A stretch of 64,000 nucleotides of DNA. Source: Microbacterium mitrae (GTDB lineage Bacteria > Actinomycetota > Actinomycetes > Actinomycetales > Microbacteriaceae). Where the stretch lies: the NCBI RefSeq assembly GCF_008017445.1, contig NZ_VRSW01000002.1, positions 310,001 through 374,000 on the forward strand, given 5' to 3'. Position 1 is the stretch's first letter. Each line of letters opens with the position of its first letter. Made by a program: the position numbers and the translations under genes. This document shows, piece after piece, positions 26,712 to 38,915 of this stretch. The notes under the pieces were generated by a model. That model did not search any database. It was given only the letters and a program-made list of their open reading frames with translations, and was not told where the DNA came from.

Positions 26712-29236
26712 TGCGCGTCCCGCTTTCGTGGCTTCGCGAGTACGTTGAAATTCCGGCGGAGGCAACGCCCGACGACATTCTGGCGTCGCTCGTTTCTGTC
26801 GGCTTTGAAGAAGAAGATGTTCACCGATTTGAGCTGACCGGCCCGATCGTCGTTGGTCAGGTGCTCGACTTTGTCGAAGAGCCGCAGTCCAACGGCAAGA
26901 CGATCCGCTGGTGCCAGGTGCAGGTTGCCCCCGAGGGGGAGACCGCGGCTGACGGTGGCGACGCCGTGCACGGCATTGTCTGTGGCGCCTCGAACTTCTT
27001 CAAGGGCGACAAGGTTGTTGTTACCCTTCCGGGTGCCGTGCTGCCCGGCCCGTTCCCGATTGCGGCGCGCAAGACCTACGGTCACGTCTCTGACGGCATG
27101 ATGGCGTCTGCGAAGGAGCTTGGTCTGGGCACCGAGCACGCCGGCATCATTCGCCTTGCCGAACTGGGCGTTGACGCACCGGTGGGTAGCGACGCGCTCG
27201 CGCTCCTCGGGCTCGACGACGTTGCCGTTGAAATCAACGTCACCCCCGACCGCGGTTACGCCATGAGCCTGCGCGGTGTGGCACGTGAGTACGCACTGGC
27301 CACGGGAGCGGCCTTCCACGACCCGGCAGACGTTGACTTCGCCGCGCTCGAACAGGGCACTGGCTTTCCGCTCGCGGTGCAAGACGACAACCCGATCCGT
27401 GGCAAGGCTGCGGTCAACGAGTTCGTGTTGCGCATCGTGCGCGACGTCGACCCGTCCCGCCCGACACCGCCGTGGATGGTTGCACGCCTCACCCTTGCCG
27501 GCATTCGCCCGCTCGGAATCCTCATCGACATCACCAACTACGTGATGCTCGAACTCGGCAACCCCATGCACGGCTACGACCTTGACACGCTCACCGGCGG
27601 CATCACGGTGCGCCGTGCGCGCGAGGGTGAGACCTTCGAGACGCTCGACGGCCAAAAGCGCAAGCTCCACACCGAAGACCTCCTCATCACCGACGACAAC
27701 GGCCCGATTGGTCTTGCCGGTGTGATGGGTGGATTGCACTCCGAAATGACCGGAACCACGAAGAACGTGCTGATTGAAGCCGCGAACTTCGACACGATTT
27801 CGATTGCCCGCGCCGCGCGCCGCCACAAGCTGCCCTCCGAAGCCTCCAAGCGCTTCGAACGTGGCGTCGACCCGCTTATCGGTTTCGTCGCGGCACGCCG
27901 CGTGGCTGACCTCATGGTCGAGCTTGCCGGTGGCACCCACGACCCGGTCGGTGGTGCGCTGTTCACCGAGGTGTTCACCGAGGCCATCGCGCTGCCGCAC
28001 GGCTTTGTTTCTGGGCTCATTGGCGTTGATTACTCGACGGCTGAGGTTGTTGACGCGCTCACGCGTATCGGTTGCGATGTCACCGACGAGGCCGACGCCT
28101 ACGAGGTTGTGCCGCCGACGTGGCGCCCCGACCTCACCGACAAGTGGACCCTCGCAGAAGAGGTGGCTCGCGTTCACGGTCTGGATCGCATTCCTTCCGT
28201 GCTCCCCACTCCGCCCTCTGGTCGGGGTTTCACCGCCGCGCAGCAGGCTCGACGCCGCGTCTCGAACGCGCTCGCGGCCGCCGGTTTTGTCGAGACCCCC
28301 TCCTTCCCGTTCACAACCGCTGAGGCTAACAACCTGCACGGCTCGGCGACGGGGGAGGAGGTTCCCAGCATCAAGCTCGCGAACCCGCTCGACGGACAGT
28401 CGCCGTACCTGCGCCGCTCGTTGGTTCCGGGGCTGTTGGCCGTCGCTCACCGCAACGCCTCGCGCGGCCTCACGGACCTGTCGCTGTTTGAGACGGGCAC
28501 GGTGTTTCTCCCGCAGCCAGGTGTCGAGTACGGAACCGCGGATGTTCCAGCTCTCGGGCAGCACCCGAGCGAAGAAACGCTGAACGAACTGTTTGCCGCG
28601 ATTCCGCCGCAGCCGCGGCATGTCGCCGTGCTGCTTGCCGGCAACATCACGCCCAAGCAGCCCGAACACGCGGCCGAGGCGGCCGGACTCAGCGAAGCTC
28701 TCGACGCGGTTCGTGTTATCGCCGCGGCCGCAGGTGTGCGCATCGACGTGGTGCAGGGTGAGCGTGCCGCGCTACACCCGGGGCGCACCGGAGTGCTCAG
28801 CGTCGGCGGAACCACGGTGGGCTATGTCGGCGAGGTTTTGCCGGCCGTTGCCGAAGCGGCTGACCTCCACGGTCGCATCACCGTTGCCGAGCTTGACCTC
28901 GACGCGGTGATCGGCGCTGTTGGTCCGCTGCAGGTCGCCGAAACGCTGAGCGGCTTCCCGGCCGCGACGCAAGACGTTTCGCTGATCGTCGCCGCAGATG
29001 TTCCGGCCGCCGAGGTAGCTTCGGCGCTGGTTGCCGGAGCGGGCGAGCTGCTCGAATCGACGCGCCTCGTTGATGACTACCGGGGCCAGGGTGTTGACGC
29101 CGGGTCGAAGAGCCTGACGTTCGCCCTGCGTTTCCGCGCCAGCGACCGCACGCTCACGGCGGCGGAGGCGACAGAAGCCAAGCTTGCGGGCGTCGCCGTT
29201 GCTGCCGAGAAGTTCGGCGCGCAGATCCGCGACTGA
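26711..29236 (+). CDS. pheT: phenylalanine--tRNA ligase beta subunit PheT
   Basis: The 841-aa beta subunit binds tRNA and edits mischarged Tyr. Domains in order: N-terminal region (MRVPLSWLREYVEIP), EMAP-II-like tRNA-binding domain (VVGQVLDFVEEP, about residues 40-150), B3/B4 editing domain (LMVELAGGTHDP nearby), B5 (STAEVVDALTRIGCDV), the catalytic-like core and a C-terminal FDX-ACB domain (FPAATQDVSLIVAADVPA). Overlaps the pheS stop by one base. A strong terminator follows. Confidence 0.95.
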   Translation: MRVPLSWLREYVEIPAEATPDDILASLVSVGFEEEDVHRFELTGPIVVGQVLDFVEEPQSNGKTIRWCQVQVAPEGETAADGGDAVHGIVCGASNFFKGDKVVVTLPGAVLPGPFPIAARKTYGHVSDGMMASAKELGLGTEHAGIIRLAELGVDAPVGSDALALLGLDDVAVEINVTPDRGYAMSLRGVAREYALATGAAFHDPADVDFAALEQGTGFPLAVQDDNPIRGKAAVNEFVLRIVRDVDPSRPTPPWMVARLTLAGIRPLGILIDITNYVMLELGNPMHGYDLDTLTGGITVRRAREGETFETLDGQKRKLHTEDLLITDDNGPIGLAGVMGGLHSEMTGTTKNVLIEAANFDTISIARAARRHKLPSEASKRFERGVDPLIGFVAARRVADLMVELAGGTHDPVGGALFTEVFTEAIALPHGFVSGLIGVDYSTAEVVDALTRIGCDVTDEADAYEVVPPTWRPDLTDKWTLAEEVARVHGLDRIPSVLPTPPSGRGFTAAQQARRRVSNALAAAGFVETPSFPFTTAEANNLHGSATGEEVPSIKLANPLDGQSPYLRRSLVPGLLAVAHRNASRGLTDLSLFETGTVFLPQPGVEYGTADVPALGQHPSEETLNELFAAIPPQPRHVAVLLAGNITPKQPEHAAEAAGLSEALDAVRVIAAAAGVRIDVVQGERAALHPGRTGVLSVGGTTVGYVGEVLPAVAEAADLHGRITVAELDLDAVIGAVGPLQVAETLSGFPAATQDVSLIVAADVPAAEVASALVAGAGELLESTRLVDDYRGQGVDAGSKSLTFALRFRASDRTLTAAEATEAKLAGVAVAAEKFGAQIRD

Positions 29237-29253
29237 CGAGATCAACGCGATCA

Positions 29254-29295
29254 AACGACGGTGGGCGAGAGTGATGACTCTCGCCCACCGTCGTT
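29254..29295 (+). terminator. intrinsic terminator after pheT
   Basis: A perfect 19-bp stem (29254-29272 with 29277-29295) and a 4-nt loop GATG. One of the strongest hairpins in the window. Confidence 0.9.
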
Positions 29296-29335
29296 ATGTG
29301 ACGGGCGCGATTTGCCGCCCATTGTGAAACAGGAG

Positions 29336-29341
29336 TAACCT
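29336..29341 (+). promoter_or_regulatory. -10 hexamer TAACCT for the arginine leader ORF
   Basis: TAACCT is followed by CGCACC (6 nt) and ATG 29348, the same layout as other leaderless genes here. TTGCCG (29312-29317) with an 18-nt spacer is a possible -35. Confidence 0.5.
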
Positions 29342-29347
29342 CGCACC

Positions 29348-29428
29348 ATGCCTTGCGCTCAGCCGTCGACCACGCTCGTTGTGAGCGTCTCTGTCGTGCG
29401 CCGACGCCGCGGCGGCCGCCGAATCTAG
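29348..29428 (+). CDS. arginine-rich leader peptide upstream of argC (candidate argL)
   Basis: A 26-codon ORF. Codons 18-25 read Arg-Arg-Arg-Arg-Gly-Gly-Arg-Arg (CGC CGA CGC CGC GGC GGC CGC CGA), then Ile and TAG. It begins exactly 6 nt after a TAACCT hexamer and ends 84 nt before argC, the first gene of arginine biosynthesis. A ribosome starved for Arg-tRNA would stall on this run, as in amino-acid attenuation leaders. Downstream, AGTGGAATG (29456-29464) can pair with CATTCCGCT (29488-29496). Against: CGC is a common codon, argC has a second possible promoter, and no U-rich terminator is visible. Confidence 0.5.
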   Translation: MPCAQPSTTLVVSVSVVRRRRGGRRI

Positions 29429-29500
29429 GCGACCCGCGTTCGGTCCTGCGCATGCAGTGGAATGCCGGTGTCGCCGCCTTGGGCCCCCATTCCGCTGAAT

Positions 29501-29506
29501 TAAGGT
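29501..29506 (+). promoter_or_regulatory. -10 hexamer TAAGGT for leaderless argC
   Basis: TAAGGT is followed by AGAGAC (6 nt) and ATG 29513. TTGGGC (29479-29484) with a 16-nt spacer may be the -35. AGAGA could also act as a weak Shine-Dalgarno on a longer transcript. Confidence 0.5.
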
Positions 29507-29512
29507 AGAGAC

Positions 29513-30559
29513 ATGACGTATTCGGTCGCCGTATCCGGCGCCTCCGGTTATGCGGGCGGCGAGATTCTGCGCCTGCTGGCAAACCATCCCGACGTCGAGA
29601 TTCGCACGGTTACTGCACACTCGAACGCCGGCCAGCCCCTTGTGCAACACCAGCCGCACCTGCGCTCGCTGTCGCACCTCACGCTGCAAGACACCACCCC
29701 GGAGATTCTCGCGGGGCACGATGTGGTGTTCTTGGCGCTGCCGCACGGCCAGTCTGGTCAGTACACCGACGCGCTCGGAGACGTGCCGCTCGTGATCGAC
29801 GCGGGCGCCGACCATCGCCTCACCGACCCGGCGGCATGGGAGGCGTTCTACGGCGGCCACTTCAACGACCCGTGGGCATACGGGGTTCCCGAGCTGCTCA
29901 TCGGCGGCGGTCGCAAGCAGCGGGACAACCTCGTTGGCGCCCGACGCATTGCGGCACCGGGCTGCAACGCCTCGACGGTGAGCCTGAGCCTCGCGCCCGG
30001 AATCGCCGCGGGCGTCATTGAGCCCGAAGACATCGTCACGGTGTTGGCCGTCGGGCCGTCCGGTGCAGGTAAGAGCCTGAAGACCAACCTTCTCGCCAGC
30101 GAGATTCTTGGTTCCGCTAATCCCTATGCCGTCGGCGGAACGCATCGGCACATTCCCGAGATTCAGCAGGCGCTGAAAAATGCGGGGGCCCCAACCGTGA
30201 CGCTGTCGTTCACGCCGGTGCTGGTTCCGATGTCGCGCGGTATTCTTGCCACCTCCACCGCGAAGATCGCGCCGGGCGTCACCGATGCGCAAATTCGTGA
30301 CGCATGGCAGCGCGCCTACGGCAATGAAACCTTCGTGCAGTTGCTGCCAGAAGGGCAGTTTCCGCGCACCGCAGACGTGGTTGGCGCGAATACCGCGCTC
30401 ATCGGGCTGGTGATTGATCGCGCGGCGGGCCGCGTTGTGATTGTGACGGCCGTCGACAACCTTGCCAAGGGCACCGCCGGTGCCGCGATTCAGTCAATGA
30501 ACATTGCGCTGAGGCTCAACGAGAGCACCGGCCTCACCGTGAACGGAGTAGCACCGTGA
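29513..30559 (+). CDS. argC: N-acetyl-gamma-glutamyl-phosphate reductase ArgC
   Basis: NADPH-dependent third step of arginine synthesis. [16 protein letters not shown] is the dinucleotide-binding start, and the catalytic Cys lies in [15 protein letters not shown] (about residue 150). [10 protein letters not shown] and [11 protein letters not shown] are also typical. 348 aa. First gene of argC-argJ-argB-argD-argF-argH; its stop overlaps the argJ GTG. Confidence 0.95.
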   Translation: MTYSVAVSGASGYAGGEILRLLANHPDVEIRTVTAHSNAGQPLVQHQPHLRSLSHLTLQDTTPEILAGHDVVFLALPHGQSGQYTDALGDVPLVIDAGADHRLTDPAAWEAFYGGHFNDPWAYGVPELLIGGGRKQRDNLVGARRIAAPGCNASTVSLSLAPGIAAGVIEPEDIVTVLAVGPSGAGKSLKTNLLASEILGSANPYAVGGTHRHIPEIQQALKNAGAPTVTLSFTPVLVPMSRGILATSTAKIAPGVTDAQIRDAWQRAYGNETFVQLLPEGQFPRTADVVGANTALIGLVIDRAAGRVVIVTAVDNLAKGTAGAAIQSMNIALRLNESTGLTVNGVAP

Positions 30560-31713
30560 GCGTCACGGCAGCACAGGGATTCGAGGCCGCCGGTGTTGCG
30601 GTCGGGCTGAAATCGACCGGCAACCGCGATGTTGCTGTGGTGGTGAACCGTGGCCCGCTGAAGGTTGGCGCGGCCGTTTTCACCTCGAACCGCGCCCAGG
30701 CCAACCCCATCATGTGGTCAAAACAAATCGTGCAGGATGGCGTGGTTGAAGCCGTCGTACTCAACTCGGGTGGCGCAAATTGCTTCACCGGCGCGTTCGG
30801 TTTTCAGACGACGCATCAAACCGCCGAGAAGGCCGCTGAGCTGTTGGGCGTGAGCGCCGGCGACATTGTGGTGTGTTCGACCGGTTTGATCGGCGTCGGT
30901 GGCGAAGACTTTCGCGCCAAGGTGTTGACGGGTGTCGAGCAGGGCGTCGCCGCTCTTTCCGCCGACGGTGGCGAAGACGCATCTCTCGCGATCATGACGA
31001 CCGACTCGAAGCCAAAGCGCGCCGTGGTGCAGCGCGATGGCTGGACCGTCGGCGGCATGGCCAAGGGCGCCGGAATGCTGGCCCCGGGCCTTGCGACCAT
31101 GCTCGTTGTCATCACGACCGACGCGGTGCTCACGGCAGAGCAGGCCGATGAGGCGCTGCGCGCGGCCACCACCGTAACGTTTGACCGCCTCGACTCCGAT
31201 GGCTGCATGTCAACCAACGACCAGGTCACGCTGCTGGCATCGGGCGCATCTGGCATCACGCCAGACCCGACCGATTTCGCTGCCGCGCTACGCGAAGTCA
31301 GCGACAACCTCGCCGCCCAGCTCCAGGGAGACGCCGAGGGTGCAAGCCACGACATCACGATCGACGTGCAACACGCAGAAACCGAAGCGGATGCCGTTGA
31401 GGTTGGTCGCTCGGTTGCACGCAACAACCTGTTTAAGGCTGCGATCTTCGGCAATGACCCTAACTGGGGTCGCGTGTTGGCGGCAATTGGAACCACGCAG
31501 GCTGCGTTTGATCCGTATGACGTTGACGTCTACATGAACGGCGTCCGCGTGTGCACGGCCGGCGGCCCGGATCGGCCGCGAGAAGAGGTCGATCTCACCC
31601 CGCGCGCAACGAGCCTGGTGATTGATCTCAAGGTCGGCGCCGCCGAAGCGCGTATTCGCACCAACGACCTCACACACGATTACGTTCACGAGAACAGCGC
31701 CTACGCCTCATGA
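30556..31713 (+). CDS. argJ: bifunctional ornithine acetyltransferase / N-acetylglutamate synthase ArgJ
   Basis: Recycles the acetyl group between N-acetylornithine and glutamate. The precursor self-cleaves before the Thr in [30 protein letters not shown] and [13 protein letters not shown] are family motifs. 385 aa. GTG start overlapping argC and stop overlapping argB. Use of ArgJ implies the cyclic acetyl pathway. Confidence 0.95.
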   Translation: MSVTAAQGFEAAGVAVGLKSTGNRDVAVVVNRGPLKVGAAVFTSNRAQANPIMWSKQIVQDGVVEAVVLNSGGANCFTGAFGFQTTHQTAEKAAELLGVSAGDIVVCSTGLIGVGGEDFRAKVLTGVEQGVAALSADGGEDASLAIMTTDSKPKRAVVQRDGWTVGGMAKGAGMLAPGLATMLVVITTDAVLTAEQADEALRAATTVTFDRLDSDGCMSTNDQVTLLASGASGITPDPTDFAAALREVSDNLAAQLQGDAEGASHDITIDVQHAETEADAVEVGRSVARNNLFKAAIFGNDPNWGRVLAAIGTTQAAFDPYDVDVYMNGVRVCTAGGPDRPREEVDLTPRATSLVIDLKVGAAEARIRTNDLTHDYVHENSAYAS

Positions 31714-32615
31714 CTGACAAAGAACTCCAAGACACCGATCCGATCGCAGCATCGGAGCGGGCGGCGATGCTCATTGAGTCGTTGCCGTGGCTGAAGCGCT
31801 TTCAGGGCGCGATTATCGTCGTGAAGTATGGCGGCAATGCCATGGTTTCCGAAGAGCTGCAAGACGCCTTCGCCGCCGATATGGCCTACCTTCGATACGT
31901 CGGCATTCAGCCGGTTGTCGTTCACGGTGGCGGCCCGCAAATTTCAAACATGCTGGATCGCCTGGCCATTCCGAGCGAATTCAAGGGCGGCTACCGGGTG
32001 ACCTCAACCGAGGCGATCTCGGTCGTGCGCATGGTGCTCACCGGGCAAATTAACCCGCAGCTCGTCGCCAAGATCAACGCGCACGGGCCGATCGCCACCG
32101 GGCTCTCGGGCGAAGACGCCGGGCTGTTTGGTGGGCGCCGCCGCGGTGTGGTTGTCGACGGCGTCGAGGCCGACCTGGGCCGCGTCGGCGACGTCGTGCA
32201 GGTTGACGCGACCCCGGTGCTTGATCATCTCGCAGCCGGCCGTATTCCCGTGGTCTCCTCGATCGCACCCGACCTTGACCACCCCGGTCAGTCACTCAAC
32301 GTCAACGCCGACGCGGCTGCTGCCGCCCTCGCGGTGGCACTCGGCGCACAAAAACTGGTCGTGCTCACCGATGTTGCGGGTCTCTACGCCGACTGGCCCA
32401 ACCGCGACTCACTGGTGTCGCACCTGACGGCCACCGAGCTCCGTGACATCATGCCGGGCCTGCAGTCGGGCATGATCCCCAAGATGCAGGCGTGCCTCGA
32501 TGCCGTCGACGGCGGCGTTGGTTCCGCTGCCATCATCGACGGGCGCGTGCCGCACTCGGTACTCGTGGAACTCTTTACCAGCAAGGGAATCGGCACAGAG
32601 GTGGTAGCAGGATGA
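31710..32615 (+). CDS. argB: acetylglutamate kinase ArgB
   Basis: Second step of arginine synthesis and the usual site of feedback control. VKYGGNAMV (Lys, phosphate loop) and [13 protein letters not shown] are diagnostic, with [15 protein letters not shown] and [13 protein letters not shown] later. 301 aa. Overlaps both neighbours by 4 nt. The long N-terminal helix ([16 protein letters not shown]) is typical of arginine-sensitive hexameric forms. Confidence 0.95.
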   Translation: MTDKELQDTDPIAASERAAMLIESLPWLKRFQGAIIVVKYGGNAMVSEELQDAFAADMAYLRYVGIQPVVVHGGGPQISNMLDRLAIPSEFKGGYRVTSTEAISVVRMVLTGQINPQLVAKINAHGPIATGLSGEDAGLFGGRRRGVVVDGVEADLGRVGDVVQVDATPVLDHLAAGRIPVVSSIAPDLDHPGQSLNVNADAAAAALAVALGAQKLVVLTDVAGLYADWPNRDSLVSHLTATELRDIMPGLQSGMIPKMQACLDAVDGGVGSAAIIDGRVPHSVLVELFTSKGIGTEVVAG

Positions 32616-33816
32616 CGTGGCAAGATGACGCAGCACGCGATCTCACGAGCCTCGGCGGGCGTCTTGCGCTGTTGGAGCGGGGCGACGGTTCGGTGGTGTG
32701 GGACGCGGAGGGCAACCGCTACCTCGACTTTCTTGGCGGCATCGCGGTCAACTCCCTCGGCCACTCTCACCCGGTGTTCGTGACGGCGGTGGCAGACCAA
32801 GCGGCCGTGCTCTCACACGTGTCGAACTACTTCGCGACTCCGCAACAGCTGCAATTCGCCGCTCGCCTCAAGCGCCTCGCGCACACGGGGGAGTCGGGGC
32901 GCGTGTTCTTCGCGAACTCGGGGTCTGAAGCCAATGAGACGGCTATCAAACTCGCCCGCCTGCACGGTGGCAAGTACGGCAAGTCGACCATTCTCAGCCT
33001 CAATCACGCGTTTCACGGACGATCCACCGGCTCGCTCGCGCTGACGCCAAAGGCTGCCTATCAAGACCCGTTCCGGCCCCTCCTTCCCGGTGTTGAGCAC
33101 ATCGACAACACGATCGAGGCGCTGGAGGCCGCCTTCACCGACGACGTCGCCGCGATCTTTATCGAGCCGATTCAGGGTGAGGCGGGCGTGGTTGAGCACC
33201 CCGAAGGCTTCTTGCGGCGTGCACGTGAGTTGGCGACCGAGCACAATGCGCTCCTCATCGTTGACGAGGTGCAGACCGGCACCGGCCGCACCGGCGCGTG
33301 GTTTGCCCATCAGCTGTACGGCGTGGTTCCCGACGCCATGACGCTCGCGAAGGGGATCGCCGGCGGCTTCCCACTGGCCGCAATGGTCACGTGGGGAGAC
33401 GCAAGCGATCTCTTCTACCCCGGAACGCACAACTCCACGTTTGGCGGCAACCCGCTGGCCACAGCCGTTGGCAACGCGGTGCTTGCCCACATTGAAGACG
33501 AAGACCTGCTCGTCAATGTGCGCGCCCGCGGCACCGAATTGCGCGATGCCGTGCAGTCGTTGCCGTTGGTAACCGGAACCACGGGGCAGGGTTTGCTGAT
33601 TGGCATTCACCTCGCGGCGCCGGTTGCCGCAGAGGTTCGCGCTGCCGCTCACGAGCTCGGTTTGATCATTAACGCGCCGACCGACGATGTGATTCGCATC
33701 GCGCCGGCCTTCACCATTGGCGATGCAGAAGTGGCCGAGTTTGTTGACGTGTTTTCTCGCGCGCTCGCTACCGTCATTGCCGCCCATCCTGAACTTGCTA
33801 TTGAGGAGAACAACTC

Positions 33817-33820
<4 letters not shown>
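32612..33820 (+). CDS. argD: acetylornithine aminotransferase ArgD
   Basis: PLP-dependent step four. The PLP Lys lies in [45 protein letters not shown] and [12 protein letters not shown] are class III aminotransferase signatures. 402 aa. The open frame begins further upstream, but ATG 32612 overlaps the argB stop (ATGA) and gives the family N terminus. Overlaps argF. Confidence 0.94.
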
Positions 33821-36167
<2,347 letters not shown>

Positions 36168-36230
36168 CGGAGCTCATTCACGGCGTGAGCGCATTGTGTT
36201 CTCGCTCAAACCCCCGGTTCCCCGGTTCCG

Positions 36231-36373
36231 TGGGTCCGTGGGTCCGTGGGTCCGTGGGTCCGTGGGTCCGTGGGTCCGTGGGTCCGTGAGTTCGTGGGTC
36301 CGTGGGTCCGTGGGTCCGTGAGTTCGTGGGCCGTCAGCTCGTGGGCTCGTGGGGCCGTGGGTCCGTCAGCTCG
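36231..36373. repeat. 8-bp tandem array TGGGTCCG, 18 units
   Basis: Eighteen consecutive units, eleven of them exact TGGGTCCG; variants include TGAGTTCG, TCAGCTCG, TGGGCTCG and one 7-bp unit. It lies in the 570-bp gap between argH and tyrS. The rest of the gap (36374-36628) shows no credible gene or hairpin to me. Confidence 0.95.
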
Positions 36374-36628
36374 CGAATTGGCGCCGTGTCGGAGTTGTCG
36401 CCGCGCGACGCGAGACACGCCGGGATTTTGTCTCACCAGTCACGCCGGCTCCGACGAGAGATGACGGAACCAGGCGCGCGAGATTCGGGAGCACCCGCGA
36501 GAGCACACCAACGGCAGGTCGGGAGTGTTGTGACTGGTGTGGCAATCTTGCGGTGTGTTGGTGAACGCCGCGCAACATTTCCGACATACGACAACTTTTC
36601 GCCAGCAATGCGCCGTTCAGGTCGGCAG

Positions 36629-36683
36629 AATGCCGCACGCAGGTGGGAATGCCGCACGCAGGTGGGATGCCGCATGTCGGCGG
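36629..36683. repeat. 19-bp direct repeat upstream of tyrS
   Basis: AATGCCGCACGCAGGTGGG occurs twice in tandem (36629-36647 and 36648-36666), followed by a diverged third start (ATGCCGCATGTCGGCGG). It ends about 43 bp before the tyrS -10. Confidence 0.85.
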
Positions 36684-36725
36684 AGGGACAACCGTCACAG
36701 GTGCGGGGCGGCGTCATGCCGCTGA

Positions 36726-36731
36726 TAGCCT
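36726..36731 (+). promoter_or_regulatory. -10 hexamer TAGCCT for tyrS
   Basis: TAGCCT lies 7 nt before ATG 36739, with GGAG in between; a leaderless or 1-nt-leader mRNA is expected. Confidence 0.5.
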
Positions 36732-36738
36732 GGAGCGT

Positions 36739-38040
36739 ATGGCAACTCAACCGGTAACCACGGCCGTGGTGGCGAACGACGAGACGTTTGAGAACGTCTG
36801 GGACGAAATCGTTTGGCGCGGACTCGTGCATGTGTCCACAGATCAGGATGCGCTTCGTGCGCTGCTTGCCGGACCGCCGATGACGTATTACTGCGGCTTT
36901 GACCCGACCGCCCCGAGCCTGCACCTTGGCAACCTCGTTCAGCTGCTGCTGATGCGTCGGCTGCAGCTTGCCGGTCACAAGCCTCTCGGCCTTGTTGGTG
37001 GTTCCACCGGTCTTATTGGTGACCCCCGACCCACGGCCGAGCGCACTCTGAACACGCGCGAGACGGTCGAGGAGTGGGTGGCCAAGCTGCGCGGTCAGGT
37101 CGAGCGGTTCTTGAGCTTCGAGGGCGATAACGCCGCTCGCTTGGTCAACAACCTGGACTGGACGGCGCCCATGAGCGCCATCGACTTCTTGCGCGAGATT
37201 GGCAAGAACTTCCGCGTCGGAACCATGCTGAAAAAGGATGCCGTTTCTGCCCGTCTCAACTCCGACGAGGGCATTAGCTACACCGAGTTCAGCTACCAGG
37301 TGCTGCAGGGTATGGACTACCTCGAGCTGCACCGCCTCTACAACTGCGTGTTGCAAACCGGCGGCTCTGACCAGTGGGGCAACCTCACCAGCGGCACCGA
37401 CCTCATTCGCAAGAGCGAGGGCGTCTCGGTGCACGCCATCGGCACGCCGCTGATCACCAACAGCGACGGAACCAAGTTTGGCAAGAGCGAAGGCAACGCC
37501 ATTTGGCTTGACGCCGACATGTGCAGCCCGTACCGGATGTACCAGTTCTGGCTCAACACCGACGACGCCGATGTGATCGAACGTCTCAAGGTGTTCACCT
37601 TCCTCACCCGCGCAGAAATCGAAGAGTACGCGACGAAGGTCGCCGATGAGCCGTTCCGCCGTGAGGCGCAAAAGCGTCTCGCGCTGGAGGTGACGGCTTA
37701 CGTTCACGGCGCCGAGACGACGGCGCAGGTGATTGCCGCCTCCGAAGCACTTTTCGGCCAGGGAGATTTGTCATCGCTTGACGCTGACGCGTTGCGGGCA
37801 TCGCTTGATGAGCTGCCCAACGCGACCGTCGACTCCGGCGCCTATGTCGTGCAGGCACTCATCGACACGGGGCTGGTCAGCAGCCTGAGCGAGGCGCGCC
37901 GTGCGATCGCACAGGGCGGCGTGTCGCTGGATGGCGAAAAGGTCGTCGCTGACGACGCCGTGGTGACGTTCTCGCTGCCCGGTGAGGTCAGTGTGCTTCG
38001 GCGCGGGAAGAAGGCTCTCGCCGGGCTGTTTCGCGCCTAG
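36739..38040 (+). CDS. tyrS: tyrosine--tRNA ligase TyrS
   Basis: Class I synthetase for tyrosine. The HIGH equivalent is PSLHLGNL and the KMSKS equivalent FGKSEGN; YCGFDPTAPSL, GGSTGLIGDP and GGSDQWGN are TyrRS-typical. A C-terminal S4 domain follows (LSEARRAIAQGGVSLDGEKV). ATG 36739 gives 433 aa; the open frame further upstream runs through repeats. No T-box is visible. Confidence 0.95.
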   Translation: MATQPVTTAVVANDETFENVWDEIVWRGLVHVSTDQDALRALLAGPPMTYYCGFDPTAPSLHLGNLVQLLLMRRLQLAGHKPLGLVGGSTGLIGDPRPTAERTLNTRETVEEWVAKLRGQVERFLSFEGDNAARLVNNLDWTAPMSAIDFLREIGKNFRVGTMLKKDAVSARLNSDEGISYTEFSYQVLQGMDYLELHRLYNCVLQTGGSDQWGNLTSGTDLIRKSEGVSVHAIGTPLITNSDGTKFGKSEGNAIWLDADMCSPYRMYQFWLNTDDADVIERLKVFTFLTRAEIEEYATKVADEPFRREAQKRLALEVTAYVHGAETTAQVIAASEALFGQGDLSSLDADALRASLDELPNATVDSGAYVVQALIDTGLVSSLSEARRAIAQGGVSLDGEKVVADDAVVTFSLPGEVSVLRRGKKALAGLFRA

Positions 38041-38060
38041 CGAGTGATGCCGGGAGCGCT

Positions 38061-38882
38061 GTGCCCTTCACCGTCAGTCATGCCGTTGTCGCGCTGCCGT
38101 TTCTGCGCACACCGCTGATTCCCGGTGCCATCGCCATTGGTGCGATGGCACCGGATCTTCCGCTGTTTGTGCGGCAGGTGGTTCCGTCATACTCGACCAC
38201 CCACAATCTTGAGGCGATCGCGATCACCCTCGTGCTCGCGTTGCTGCTGTTTGTGCTCTGGCGCCTGGTGTTACGCCCGGCGGCCGCGCATCTGGTGCCC
38301 GGAGCTATCGCCGAACGATTGCCGCAAGACTGGCAACAGTCGACCCGGCAGACGCTGCGGGAGTCGTTTGTGCGCCCTCGAACGCACGCAACGGTGGGCG
38401 GAACCACGGTGCAGGTTGCCGTGGCGCTGGCGTCGCTGGCGCTCGGAATTGTTTCTCACGTGGTGTGGGATTCGTTCACCCACGAGGGGCGGCAAGACTA
38501 CGCGTGGCTGGCAGCCGACTGGGGGCCGCTGCCTGCGTTCAAATGGCTCCAGCACGGGTCGAGTCTGATCAGCCTCGTGGTGCTCGCCGTGTGGGGCGTG
38601 TGGTGGCTCTCGCGGCGCGAGCGGGTACCTGTCGCTTCGCGCCTCAGACCCGCGGTGCGGATCGTGTGGCTTTCGGCATTGCCGGTGTTCTTGATCGCAG
38701 CGACGGTGTGGGGCTTTGTGCAGTATGGCCCGCTCACCGATGAATGGACCCTCGCGCATCTCGCCTACCGGGTATTGCCGCCAGCGTGCGCGGTGTGGGC
38801 GCTGCTCACCCTGGTGCTGTGTGTGGTGGCTGTGGTGCGGCGTGCGCCGGCGACGCACGAGCAGCCCGCGACGCGGCCGTAG
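38061..38882 (+). CDS. DUF4184-family membrane protein
   Basis: A 273-aa integral membrane protein. MPFTVSHAVVALPFLR and AIAIGAMAPDLPLFV at the N terminus, with conserved His and Asp, match DUF4184 and resemble metal-dependent membrane hydrolase families. HVVWDSFTHEG is a second His/Asp motif. About five membrane segments. GTG start preceded by GGGAG, 20 nt after tyrS, so probably co-transcribed. Function unknown. Confidence 0.75.
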   Translation: MPFTVSHAVVALPFLRTPLIPGAIAIGAMAPDLPLFVRQVVPSYSTTHNLEAIAITLVLALLLFVLWRLVLRPAAAHLVPGAIAERLPQDWQQSTRQTLRESFVRPRTHATVGGTTVQVAVALASLALGIVSHVVWDSFTHEGRQDYAWLAADWGPLPAFKWLQHGSSLISLVVLAVWGVWWLSRRERVPVASRLRPAVRIVWLSALPVFLIAATVWGFVQYGPLTDEWTLAHLAYRVLPPACAVWALLTLVLCVVAVVRRAPATHEQPATRP

Positions 38883-38903
38883 CCAATTCGCACGGGTATC
38901 TGC

Positions 38904-38909
38904 TAGTTT
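38904..38909 (+). promoter_or_regulatory. -10 hexamer TAGTTT for leaderless proline-rich membrane protein gene
   Basis: TAGTTT is followed by TCGGCC (6 nt) and ATG 38916. Confidence 0.5.
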
Positions 38910-38915
38910 TCGGCC

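Noticed and set aside
26645..28669. 674-aa open frame antisense to pheT
   Set aside because: Low-complexity Arg/Gly/Val composition typical of antisense shadow; pheT is certain.
36246..36464. 72-aa frame through the 8-bp array
   Set aside because: Purely repeat-encoded Gly/Pro/Trp/Val sequence.
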